From: Blautia sp. AF19-10LB
Lineage (GTDB): Bacteria > Bacillota > Clostridia > Lachnospirales > Lachnospiraceae
NCBI RefSeq assembly: GCF_003461245.1
Contig: NZ_QTWS01000021.1
Span: 6,671 to 70,670 of the forward strand
DNA: 64,000 nt
Direction: 5' to 3'
The notes under the pieces were generated by a model. It was not told the origin of the DNA. It saw only the letters and a list, made by a program, of their open reading frames with translations, and made no database searches. Shown in pieces: positions 49,501-58,498 of this stretch. Within the stretch, counting starts at the first letter, position 1; the number at the start of each line of letters is the position of its first letter. Both the position numbers and the translations under genes were made by a program.

Positions 49501-51039
49501 TTAGTAAAAACAAATTATCGGGACATCATACTGAATAAGACTATAAAGCTGTCCGGCATTTTCTGGTGGAAGATTGATGCATCCATGAGAACCACCTGTA
49601 AGATATCTGTCACCACCAAAGTACGGCTGCCAGTCTGCATCATGAAAGCCAATTCCTCCATTGAATGGCATCCAGTACGTTACCGGCTGTTCATAAGAAT
49701 ATGTTCCATTTGCTGTCATTTCACCTCGCAGCACGGACGGACTGCTCTTTGAATTCAGTGTGAATATTCCAGGGGGTGTTTTTCTGTTCGGATCGCTTGG
49801 CAGTCCGGATACGATTTCTGATTGAAAAATAATATTTCCATTCTGATAATACCACATATACTGCTCTGTAAGATCTACCTCTATATATGTATCTCCGAGA
49901 TCATTGATTCCGTGTGCATTTGCCCTCATAGAATACACCGGTTCCCTGGTTGTCTGGGTTCCTGACTGAATTTCCTGCATGAGCTGTGCTACTTCCTTGT
50001 CCTGATCAATCTTCCACCCATAGGCGGAACCATATACATACACAGTCCTTCCGCTCGTGGTCTGAAATTGTCTTTCAGTGCCAACTGTATCATGATCTGC
50101 TGCAAGCTGTGCCACATAATCCACTACGTGCTGCCGGAAGGCTTCATCATTCTGGAGCAGCTGCCCTTTCTCGTCAAACTGCAGCCAGTTTTTGATGGTA
50201 TTCCCATCGAGTGTTACCGTTTCGTCTCCAAATGTATATGTGATATTTGCTTTTGTCAGGTTCTTATATGTATTTACCATATTCTGAAGTTCTGAACTTT
50301 CTTTCGTCACATCTGCTTTCTTATAAGCCTTTGGATCACTTTCCAGATTTACCTCTGCCGCATCGTTATCGATTGCCCTGCATATCATCTGATAAGCTTC
50401 TTTGGTATTTAATTCGTTGCCTTCCGTTTCTGGCACAATAGTGAATTCTGAGTTAACAAAACTTACATACGCATTTTCCGGTGCTATCTGATTCTCTTTT
50501 TTCGCACAATTTAATGAATTTACCTGTTCTTCCAGTTTCTCCCGGCTGAAAAAAGTCTCTTCTTGAACCATATAGTTTTTTGTTTCAAAAAGACTGCCGA
50601 TCCATTCCCATGATTTCTGAGTTTTCAGCAGCTGGAGAACCGCACCGCTGGATACGTATTTATAATCAATGTCTTTTCCTGTAATGGCCTGCGGGTCCTG
50701 CATTCTTGCCCTTACCTGAATAGTATAGTTATCCTTTTTCCCAGCAATCTCCTGCTCAACCTCATATGCTGTCTTATTTGAACTGTCAATCCCATTGATG
50801 GTCGTCCCATAAAAGAAGTGATATGAGTAATAATAAGATATACCTGCATAAATACAACAGCCTATAACAAAAATCATCAATATAATCAATATTACAATTT
50901 TCTTAATTTTATTTTTCTTCTTTTCTGAAAATATAATAGATCTGAATTCCGATTTATCCATCGGCACATAAACAACTGAACCTGGTCTTGCCGATTTTGT
51001 GGTTCTCATTGACTGCCCTATCACTTCTTTTTGTCTCAT
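49501..51039 (-). CDS. L,D-transpeptidase (YkuD) with N-terminal membrane anchor
   Basis: 512 residues: a cytoplasmic start, one helix (about 48-70), two peptidoglycan-binding-4-type repeats (about 80-340, each with a T-x-x-T-Y-F/GDETVTLDG-like pattern), and a YkuD domain with the catalytic motif S-H485-G-C487-I-N close to the C-terminus. It makes 3-3 crosslinks or attaches proteins in the cell wall, outside the membrane. It is 22 bases after the anti-sigma gene, so envelope stress sensed by the ECF pair would raise its expression. Confidence 0.9.
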   Translation of the reverse strand: MRQKEVIGQSMRTTKSARPGSVVYVPMDKSEFRSIIFSEKKKNKIKKIVILIILMIFVIGCCIYAGISYYYSYHFFYGTTINGIDSSNKTAYEVEQEIAGKKDNYTIQVRARMQDPQAITGKDIDYKYVSSGAVLQLLKTQKSWEWIGSLFETKNYMVQEETFFSREKLEEQVNSLNCAKKENQIAPENAYVSFVNSEFTIVPETEGNELNTKEAYQMICRAIDNDAAEVNLESDPKAYKKADVTKESSELQNMVNTYKNLTKANITYTFGDETVTLDGNTIKNWLQFDEKGQLLQNDEAFRQHVVDYVAQLAADHDTVGTERQFQTTSGRTVYVYGSAYGWKIDQDKEVAQLMQEIQSGTQTTREPVYSMRANAHGINDLGDTYIEVDLTEQYMWYYQNGNIIFQSEIVSGLPSDPNRKTPPGIFTLNSKSSPSVLRGEMTANGTYSYEQPVTYWMPFNGGIGFHDADWQPYFGGDRYLTGGSHGCINLPPENAGQLYSLIQYDVPIICFY

Positions 51040-51061
51040 ATCCTACTTATCTTTCTTTGAA

Positions 51062-52501
51062 TCACTTAGTTTTTTGCACTGTCTCACTGTCATTATCAAA
51101 ATGTAATGTCTTATGATATTTCGCATTCTCCTCCAGAAGTTTTTTCCATTTCTGTCCGTCTTCTTTCGTAGGATTATCAAAATTCTGCTGCCCCTTCAGT
51201 TCATCCATATACTGGATATAATCCAGGAAATAAATATCTACTGTCGAAATATCCCTGTCCTGAATTGCGAAGTTATTACAGTTTCCAGTAGACTCATTAT
51301 ACGGAAGTGTGTTTCCGTTGGCATCAAGAGCTACCATGAAGCAGTCACTGTTGGATCCTTCCTTATAAAGTTCATTTACCGTCAGTTCATACGGAGAACG
51401 AATTACGGATTTGAGTCCGATACCAGCATCGTTTGTATCATTCAGTTCCAATACTTCTGTCCGGGAATCATCTACTGTAACCGGGATATCGAAACTCCAG
51501 TCACCTTCATATTTGTAGTAGCCGGCATCCCTTCCATAGTTTTCATCATCCGCTTCTGACCACTCATAGTCTGCTTCCAGCCCTCTTACCTTCGAGATAT
51601 CCAGATGCAGATTAAAAGTATCCGGAATCTCAATATCTTTAATATATTTCTGATATGCTCCACCACGCTCAGATACTTTATCGATAAACTCTTCCAGCAG
51701 TGCATAACCTTCATCCGTCTGATCATCTAAGTCCGCCTGAGTTATTCCCATCTCATCCATTACCTGCTGTGTCATTTCATTGTATTTCTCATTATATTCC
51801 GTATAGTCTTTTGCCGCCTGAGCAAGATCATAACGGAAAATGCATGCATAGGTGTTGTCATCCAGAAACTGTCCTTCCACATGACCGTCGATCACCCGAC
51901 TAGCTTCTGAATCAAAGTCCACACCTCCAGTCATATCCAGATCAATGACCGGTGTTCCACTTTCCGCTCCGGTTTCCGTTTCTGGAAATGGCTTATCACT
52001 CTTAAACTGCATAGTTATATAGACCGCCTGGCTGTTGGCATATACTTCAGAACATGTAATTGTCAGTCCATCTGCAGTTTTAGTGTAAGCATTCGTACTA
52101 TTGGCATTACCTGTCTTGTCCCCATCTGCTTCACTGCCATCTGCCGTTGTTCCATCAACGGATTCCAAGGTTGTTGCATAATCCGAAAAATCACCAAAGA
52201 AACTTACATTATCCTGCAAGATTTCAAAAAGCCCTCCTACAACCGGGATATTCTTTGCCATTACTGGATTGGTTGCACAGAATATAAATCCGACTGCCAG
52301 TACCGCTGCCATACCTCCTGCTACCCTGCCTCCAATTTTCATCCAGTGATATGGATCCTTTGGTGCTTTTTTCTGTAACACAGCATTATTTTCAATCAAT
52401 CGATATGCCTGATTGATACGTTCATGCACGATTGCCGGCATTTCTGTATCCTTTTGAAGTTTTTCCTGGAAGTCTTTCTCATTATTATTTAAAGTCATCA
52501 T
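51062..52501 (-). CDS. Anti-sigma factor, DUF4179-type
   Basis: 479 residues. The cytoplasmic N-terminus (KDFQEKLQKDTEMPAIVHERINQAYRLI, an anti-sigma-like segment) is followed by one helix (about 56-78) and the DUF4179-like start of the outer part (ANPVMAKNIPVVGGLFEILQ, seen as ATNPVMAKNIP here). A long beta-rich ectodomain follows. The start overlaps the sigma stop (TAATG). It holds the sigma factor at the membrane and probably lets it go upon envelope stress. Confidence 0.85.
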   Translation of the reverse strand: MMTLNNNEKDFQEKLQKDTEMPAIVHERINQAYRLIENNAVLQKKAPKDPYHWMKIGGRVAGGMAAVLAVGFIFCATNPVMAKNIPVVGGLFEILQDNVSFFGDFSDYATTLESVDGTTADGSEADGDKTGNANSTNAYTKTADGLTITCSEVYANSQAVYITMQFKSDKPFPETETGAESGTPVIDLDMTGGVDFDSEASRVIDGHVEGQFLDDNTYACIFRYDLAQAAKDYTEYNEKYNEMTQQVMDEMGITQADLDDQTDEGYALLEEFIDKVSERGGAYQKYIKDIEIPDTFNLHLDISKVRGLEADYEWSEADDENYGRDAGYYKYEGDWSFDIPVTVDDSRTEVLELNDTNDAGIGLKSVIRSPYELTVNELYKEGSNSDCFMVALDANGNTLPYNESTGNCNNFAIQDRDISTVDIYFLDYIQYMDELKGQQNFDNPTKEDGQKWKKLLEENAKYHKTLHFDNDSETVQKTK

Positions 52502-53019
52502 TAAACACGTCCCTCCTTAACCTTATATCCATACATCTCTGCAATCTGTTTTCTACCACGATGAAGACGAGATTTCACAGTGCTTTCCTTCATATCCAGA
52601 GCGTCACTGATCTCCCGGACACTAAATCCTTCCATATAGTACAAAAGAACAACCAAACGATATTTGCTATCCAATGTTTCTAATACTTGTGCCCATTCCA
52701 TTGCCGCATATTCTTCTTCGTGAAAAGGTGTTTCCGGCATCTGATCCGTATAAGTAACCAGCTTTTTCTTCTGTATCATGTCCTTACACTTGTTGATCAA
52801 GATTCGAATCATCCAAGTTTTAAAATATCTGTTCTGTTTCAGACTTTTCAGATTTTCATAACAGGAAAGAATCGTATCCTGTATTGCATCCGCAACATCT
52901 TCATCATTTTTCAGATATGCTGCCGCAATCTTATACATACTCTGTACATTCTCATCCATAAGTCGGCAGAAAGCATCTTTGTCGCCTTTCTTCGCTTTTC
53001 GTATCAAAACCTCATTCAT
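52501..53019 (-). CDS. ECF-type RNA polymerase sigma factor
   Basis: 172 residues. Region 2: MDENVQSMYKIAAAYLKNDEDVADAIQDTILSCYENL with FKTWMIRILINKC. Region 4: FSVREISDALDMKESTVKSRLHRGRKQI. It heads an operon with its anti-sigma factor and an L,D-transpeptidase. The upstream sequence GCAACCTTTT...CGTCTAAT is a textbook ECF promoter, so the factor most likely drives its own operon. The ATG at 53019 has GGAGAG upstream. Confidence 0.92.
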   Translation of the reverse strand: MNEVLIRKAKKGDKDAFCRLMDENVQSMYKIAAAYLKNDEDVADAIQDTILSCYENLKSLKQNRYFKTWMIRILINKCKDMIQKKKLVTYTDQMPETPFHEEEYAAMEWAQVLETLDSKYRLVVLLYYMEGFSVREISDALDMKESTVKSRLHRGRKQIAEMYGYKVKEGRV

Positions 53020-53094
53020 TGTAGTTCCGGCTCTCCTATCTCAGACTAGTCATCCGTAGTATACTATAGAAGCTTCATTTATGTGCTTCTACTT

Positions 53095-53124
53095 ATTAGA
53101 CGTGCGAATCCCTAAAAAGGTTGC
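53095..53124 (-). promoter_or_regulatory. Autoregulatory ECF promoter
   Basis: On the minus strand GCAACCTTTT (-35, about 53115-53124) is followed by CGTCTAAT (-10, 53095-53102). This matches promoters of B. subtilis SigV/SigW-type ECF factors (AAC in the -35, CGTC in the -10). It lies 76 bases before the sigma start. Confidence 0.75.
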
Positions 53125-53211
53125 AAATATTTTAAAAAAAATTATCTCAGATAAAAACACCCCCGAAATCGTTCAAATTTTATGATCATCAGGTCCTATT
53201 AGGGTATAAAA

Positions 53212-53248
53212 ACAGCCGTACCATGTGCGTTTTACATGATACGGCTGT
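53212..53248 (-). terminator. Terminator of the GH136-GH112-nagB-GH95 transcript
   Basis: ACAGCCGTA-C-CATGT pairs with ACATG-A-TACGGCTGT, and the minus strand then reads GTTTTTATA. It is 28 bases beyond the GH95 stop. Confidence 0.8.
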
Positions 53249-53275
53249 CTATGATTTCCAGGCCCTCAGGACAGA

Positions 53276-55516
53276 TTAACCCAAAATCATATCCTCTGTC
53301 CCATCAGGTCTTAAAAATACTGTTTTTGAAATTCCATTACATTCCAGCGTTACTTTCTGCTCACAGGAAGAACAGAGGCGAACCCTGTGTATCCTGCCAT
53401 CTCTCCATTCGAAATCAACTGTGATGTCACCCTGTACCTTCATTCCCCGGACATTTCCGTCTTTCCATTCATCCGGAAGTGCCGGAAGTAACAGGATATG
53501 CCCTTTCCTGCTCTGGATAAGCATCTCTGCAACCGCAGCTGCAAAGCCAAAGTTCCCATCGATCTGGAACGGTGGGTGTGCACACAGCATATTGGGATAA
53601 ATGCCGCCTCCCACACAGGAAATATTTTCCTCCCTGGTATAACGGAGCTGGTTTTTCAAAAGCCCCAGTGCATGTTCCCCGTCCCGGAGTCTGGCCCAGA
53701 GGCATGCTTTCCATGCCATACACCATCCGGTTCCTTCGTCCCCGCGCCTTTCCAGAGCCACCCGGCAGGCTTCCAGAAGCTCCGGGTTTTTTTCTGTGAT
53801 CAGGTTTCCGGGATAAAGACCATACAGATGGGAAACATGGCGGTGATGGATCTCTGTTTCCGGATAATCCAGGAACCATTCCCGGATTTGTCCAAAGCTT
53901 CCCGTCTTAAATGGCGGCAGTTTTGAAAGTACCCGTTTTACATCCGCCGTCTCTCCCTCTATGCCCAGGGTGTTACATATTTTCAGGTAGTACCCAAACA
54001 GTTCTTTCAGGATGCTGATATCCATGGTGGATGCCATTCCCACACTGTGGGATTTTCCATCTTCTCCACAGAAACGATTTTCCGGGGAAGTGGAAGGCCC
54101 GGTAACATAGTATTCCCCATATGGGAACAGGAACCCAAGATAGAACTTTACGGCTCCCTCGATCACCGGATATGCTCTGTCTTTCAGGAAATCCAGGTCT
54201 TCTGTATAGCAGTAATGTTCCCAGAGATGCCGGCAGAGCCATCCCGAACTCATAGGCCACATAGAATAGGAACAGGGATCCTCATCCTGCCCGAAATATC
54301 CAACAGGTCCGGAATGTCCCCAGATATCCAGGTTGTGGTGGCTCACCCATCCGGAAAGTCCATAGACCTCCCTGGCTGTCTCCCGTCCATCCTCTGCTGT
54401 CCGGCAGATCAGGTCAAAGAGTGGTTCCTGACATTCGCTCAGGTTGCATCTCTCAGCCATCCAGTAATTCATCTCCGTGTTGATATTAACGGTATAATTA
54501 CTGCTCCAGGGGGCACGCATCCTGTTGTTCCAGATTCCCTGGAGGTTTGCACACTGGCTTCCCGGTCTGGAGGAACAGATCATCAGGTATCTGGCATAAT
54601 GGAACATCATCTCTGCCAAACGGTTTTCCCTGGTGTCGTTCAGTGATAATTCCATACGGTTAAAATATTTATGGTATTCTCCCAGATGTCTTTTCTTCAG
54701 CTGTTCATAATCCGGATCTTCCAATACTTCCATACACTCTTTTTCCAGCTGTGGTGTATCTGCATTCCGTCCAAAATCTGTATTTCCTGTAAAATAAACA
54801 AATATGTCCTGTTCTCCCTCGATCAGGAGCTTACCATCACAGCATTTCACACTGCCCTGCGGTACAACAACCTTTACAGCCAGTGTAAACCGGATTCCTT
54901 TTCCGTCCTCATAAACAACCGGTTCCGGGCAGTCATAGTATGGCGGTGCCACATAAGAGGGTGCCCGTCCGGAAAGTAAAACGGTATCTTCACAGTTTTT
55001 TATTTTTTCATATCTGATCTCACTTTCCAGTGAAATCTCAAGATGAAGTTTCTGTTCATGGACTGTCTGGAAATGGACTGCCAGCAGAGGATCTGCCATG
55101 CTCACAAACAGCTCCCTTTTATACCCTGCAGATGCCACTGTTTCCACCGCATGGTTCAAAGAGAGCTGGCGTACATATCCGCTGGGTGTCTGTCCGGACA
55201 TCTGCAGACTCATATTGAATCTGCCAGCCGGGAGGTAACTGTCCGTCCAGTCACCCAGGATATGTTTCCTACAATAATCTTCTGCTCCCTGATGCTTCTG
55301 GTCTTTAAGCAGCTTTCGCAGATGCCCAAGGTCAGCATGGCCGTTTTTATTCAGCTTTGAACTTCCGTCACCGGACCATAAAGTATCAAGATTCAGCTCA
55401 AGTGTTTCATTTTCCAGACGGCCATAGGACATCACTCCAAGAGTTCCGTTTCCGAGCGGCAGTGCCTCATTCCAGGCTTCTGCCGGGCTTTTGTAGCTTA
55501 ATATCCAATGGTCCAT
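53276..55516 (-). CDS. GH95 alpha-L-fucosidase
   Basis: 746 residues, no signal peptide. The N-terminal beta-sandwich (EAWNEALPLGNGTLGVMSYG) leads to an (alpha/alpha)6 barrel with NLQGIWNNRMRAPWSSNYTVNINTEMNYW (the Asn pair of the family), TSPENRF (general acid Glu) and HPPFQIDGNFGFAA (Asp that activates water). GH95 enzymes cut alpha-1,2-linked fucose, as in 2'-fucosyllactose, lacto-N-fucopentaose I and mucin H antigens; some also act on other linkages or galactose. AGGAGG precedes the ATG. It closes the glycan operon, 44 bases after nagB. Confidence 0.93.
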   Translation of the reverse strand: MDHWILSYKSPAEAWNEALPLGNGTLGVMSYGRLENETLELNLDTLWSGDGSSKLNKNGHADLGHLRKLLKDQKHQGAEDYCRKHILGDWTDSYLPAGRFNMSLQMSGQTPSGYVRQLSLNHAVETVASAGYKRELFVSMADPLLAVHFQTVHEQKLHLEISLESEIRYEKIKNCEDTVLLSGRAPSYVAPPYYDCPEPVVYEDGKGIRFTLAVKVVVPQGSVKCCDGKLLIEGEQDIFVYFTGNTDFGRNADTPQLEKECMEVLEDPDYEQLKKRHLGEYHKYFNRMELSLNDTRENRLAEMMFHYARYLMICSSRPGSQCANLQGIWNNRMRAPWSSNYTVNINTEMNYWMAERCNLSECQEPLFDLICRTAEDGRETAREVYGLSGWVSHHNLDIWGHSGPVGYFGQDEDPCSYSMWPMSSGWLCRHLWEHYCYTEDLDFLKDRAYPVIEGAVKFYLGFLFPYGEYYVTGPSTSPENRFCGEDGKSHSVGMASTMDISILKELFGYYLKICNTLGIEGETADVKRVLSKLPPFKTGSFGQIREWFLDYPETEIHHRHVSHLYGLYPGNLITEKNPELLEACRVALERRGDEGTGWCMAWKACLWARLRDGEHALGLLKNQLRYTREENISCVGGGIYPNMLCAHPPFQIDGNFGFAAAVAEMLIQSRKGHILLLPALPDEWKDGNVRGMKVQGDITVDFEWRDGRIHRVRLCSSCEQKVTLECNGISKTVFLRPDGTEDMILG

Positions 55517-55560
55517 TCGTGTTATCCTCCTATATTAACATTATGTTATCTGTACTATTT

Positions 55561-56286
55561 TCATAAAAGTTGTAATGCTTCTTCATCTGCAACTATAGTT
55601 ACATCGGGATGAAGCTGAAGAATTGAAGCCGGTACATTTGGAGTAATCGGTCCGTAAAGGGAATCATAAATAGCTTTTGCCTTAGATGAACCGGTAGCAA
55701 TCAATAATATTTTCTTTGCAGACATGATATTTTTAATTCCCATAGTATACGCCTGCTTCGGTACATCATCTATGCTCTTAAAAAAACGGGCATTTGCCTT
55801 GATAGTACTTTCTGTAAGATTTACACAATGAGTTTCTTTTTCAAATGCTACTCCAGGTTCATTGAATCCAATATGACCATTTCCTCCAATTCCAAGAAGC
55901 TGCATATCAATCCCACCCACCATGGAAATTATCTTGTCATATTCTTTACAGGCACGCCCACTGTCTTCATCCATTCCGTTTGGAACATATGTATGGGATT
56001 TTTCAATGTTTATATGGCTCAATAAATTTTGATCCATAAAATATCGGTAACTCTGATCATTGTCTGGAGACAAACCTTTATATTCATCCAGATTTACAGT
56101 AGTAATTTTTGAAAAATCAAGATCCCCTTTTTTATACCATTCAATCAACTGTTGATACATACCCACTGGTGTTGAACCAGTTGCTAAGCCCAGCACTGAT
56201 CTAGGATTCATGATAATCTGTGCGGACATAATATTTGCTGCTTTTCTGCTAACATCCTTATAGTCTTTTCCTTTGTAAATAACCAT
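55561..56286 (-). CDS. nagB: Glucosamine-6-phosphate deaminase
   Basis: 241 residues, the Bacillus-type length. LGLATGSTPVGMYQQLI near the N-terminus, the catalytic region NLDEYKGLSPDNDQSYRYFM, and GIGGNGHIGFNEPG. It converts GlcN-6-P to Fru-6-P and ammonia. AGGAGG lies 6 bases before the ATG. Its place between GH112 and GH95 joins the GlcNAc released by GH112 to glycolysis; a GlcNAc kinase and deacetylase must be elsewhere. Confidence 0.94.
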   Translation of the reverse strand: MVIYKGKDYKDVSRKAANIMSAQIIMNPRSVLGLATGSTPVGMYQQLIEWYKKGDLDFSKITTVNLDEYKGLSPDNDQSYRYFMDQNLLSHINIEKSHTYVPNGMDEDSGRACKEYDKIISMVGGIDMQLLGIGGNGHIGFNEPGVAFEKETHCVNLTESTIKANARFFKSIDDVPKQAYTMGIKNIMSAKKILLIATGSSKAKAIYDSLYGPITPNVPASILQLHPDVTIVADEEALQLL

Positions 56287-56331
56287 ATATACCCTCCTGA
56301 ACGTTTGGTGACCCTGTGCCAGACAGATTCA

Positions 56332-58497
56332 TCACTGAATTTGATACCATTTAATCTCGTTTGGTTCCATATGAAGTTCAAAACTGCCTCCATCTCCGAT
56401 GTATACCGTTGTATCCTGCGGTTCATAAGTATTATTCACAACACAGTATTTCTTATTTTTAACATATGCATGAACCTCAACATTATAATTTGAAGAATAC
56501 CAGCAATAAAGTTCCTTCTCAGCAGATGCTGACCAGAGAACTGCTCTATAAAGTACACGGCTATTCTCGAAGCTATATGGAAGACCACTGATATAAACAC
56601 CTCGTCCTTTTCCAAAGGTCTTTACAGCCATCTGTACTTCCTGATTTTTATGGATCAGAATTTCTGTTTCCGGCAATGCAAAAATATTTTTCTTGCCTTC
56701 ACCAAAATCAACATCGCCCTCTGTATCCTGAAGGATAAAGTGATCTCTATGCTCATCCCAGTTATATTTATCAGTATTTAAGTTGAATCCTCGTTCTTCT
56801 TCTACACCAAGGATATCATCCAACTGGAAGAATTTACCCTGCCACTGATGAGCAGCTGGTTCCCCTACTCCTATAAATCCTCCACCATTATAGACAAATT
56901 CTCTGATGGCAGTACTGATTGTTTCATCAATCCAGTTTTCGCCACCTGTCTGTGCCGTGTCTGCATCTCCTACGTTAATGATCACATCAAAGTTTTTCAA
57001 CAGTTCTCTGTTTTCACGAATATCATCAAAGCTAATAAAGGATACATCAAACGGTGCACCACTTAATGCCTCTATAATTCCAAAATAAGAATAATTCTGC
57101 TTGTAATAAATCGCATGATGTACCATGTGATTTCCCCAGGAACGCATTTTACCCCAGCAATTCAGAACTGCTACACGTTTCACACAATACGGAGTAGTTC
57201 CCTGAATATTATCATATAAAGTACGGAATTCATCACAAACCTCCTGGATATACTGCACAAATTCCGGAAATTCCAGAGCAAGTTTCAGGTATCCGCCATA
57301 TCCGATTCTCTGAATCGGGCTTCTCAGAATGGCTCTCCTTGCTGTTACCCAGTTCACTTTTGCTTCCTTTACCGGATCTCCACCCTCATGGAATGTATCT
57401 GGAAAGAAATACGGAAGAAATCTTCCTTCTGTATATTTAACATTCTTGATATCGCTGAACAAACGCAGGGTTGCTCCATTTCCCACACTTCCTACAACCG
57501 CATCCAATCCAATAGATGCAAATTCATCCATAAATGGTTCCATACCGATCCAGTGGTCACCCATAAACATCATGGCTTCTTTTCCATACTCATGAACAAT
57601 ATCAACCATCTCTTTAGCTAGTTTAGCCACTTCTCTTCTCTGGAAAGCCTGGAAAGCCTGAAATTCTTTTGAAGGAATACGATATGTATTATTCATATAT
57701 CCCTGATCGATGATAAATTCCGGGCGGAATTTATATCCAACTTCCTTTTCAAACTGTTCCAGGATATAAGGACTGACGGAGGCTGAATACCCAAACCAGT
57801 CAACATATTTTTCTCTTGCCAGTTCGTCAAAGATCAGGGTAAACTGGTGAAAAAATGTAGTAAATCTTACGACATCTACATAATCATGGTTTTCAAGGAA
57901 TTTTCTGAGCCGCAACATAGAATGTGTTTTTGTCTTGGGCTGCCGTACATCAAAAGTAATCTGTGGTTCAACATCTTTCCATTCATTAACAACTGCATTA
58001 TACATATGTACAGGATCCCACATGATATAAGCCAGAAAACTTACGGTATATTCATGGAATGCAATTGAAGGATGTATAACAACATTTCCGCTCTTTTCAT
58101 CATAAGACCAATATATTGTATCAACTGTTTCACTGGTAGTACGATCAATTACTTCCCACCATCTCTGAATGTCATCTCTAGTGTTCACAGCAAGCATGTC
58201 CGGATAGAGATGATCCATGAGATGTATCTCAAGTGTATCTGAAACAGCTGTATGGAATGACGTCATAATATACATCTGCTGTATTTCATCTGGATTTTCT
58301 TTTGCCCACTTATTATCTTTTCGGGTTGTATAATACGTAGCATAAATTTTTGCTCCTGTATTTTTGAGTTTTTCCGGAAACTCTGTTCCATCGCAGTCTC
58401 TTATTGCATCAGCTCCCCATTTATCTAACATTTCCAGTGTCTGTGGAACCACATCCAGATCTGTTGGTATTGTTACTCTGCCTTTTCTCTGAGTCAT
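56332..58497 (-). CDS. GH112 lacto-N-biose/galacto-N-biose phosphorylase
   Basis: 721 residues, the full length. It begins KGRVTIPTDLDVVPQTLEMLDKWGADAIRDCDGTEFPEKL, typical of GH112. The TIM-barrel part carries FMGDHWIGMEPF with the catalytic Asp, followed by ALSGAPFDVSFISFDDI and a C-terminal beta domain. It splits Gal-beta-1,3-GlcNAc or -GalNAc with phosphate into Gal-1-P and the amino sugar in the cytosol. No signal peptide. The ATG is one base after the GH136 stop. It uses the lacto-N-biose made by the GH136 pair. Confidence 0.94.
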   Translation of the reverse strand: MTQRKGRVTIPTDLDVVPQTLEMLDKWGADAIRDCDGTEFPEKLKNTGAKIYATYYTTRKDNKWAKENPDEIQQMYIMTSFHTAVSDTLEIHLMDHLYPDMLAVNTRDDIQRWWEVIDRTTSETVDTIYWSYDEKSGNVVIHPSIAFHEYTVSFLAYIMWDPVHMYNAVVNEWKDVEPQITFDVRQPKTKTHSMLRLRKFLENHDYVDVVRFTTFFHQFTLIFDELAREKYVDWFGYSASVSPYILEQFEKEVGYKFRPEFIIDQGYMNNTYRIPSKEFQAFQAFQRREVAKLAKEMVDIVHEYGKEAMMFMGDHWIGMEPFMDEFASIGLDAVVGSVGNGATLRLFSDIKNVKYTEGRFLPYFFPDTFHEGGDPVKEAKVNWVTARRAILRSPIQRIGYGGYLKLALEFPEFVQYIQEVCDEFRTLYDNIQGTTPYCVKRVAVLNCWGKMRSWGNHMVHHAIYYKQNYSYFGIIEALSGAPFDVSFISFDDIRENRELLKNFDVIINVGDADTAQTGGENWIDETISTAIREFVYNGGGFIGVGEPAAHQWQGKFFQLDDILGVEEERGFNLNTDKYNWDEHRDHFILQDTEGDVDFGEGKKNIFALPETEILIHKNQEVQMAVKTFGKGRGVYISGLPYSFENSRVLYRAVLWSASAEKELYCWYSSNYNVEVHAYVKNKKYCVVNNTYEPQDTTVYIGDGGSFELHMEPNEIKWYQIQ

Positions 58498-58498
58498 C

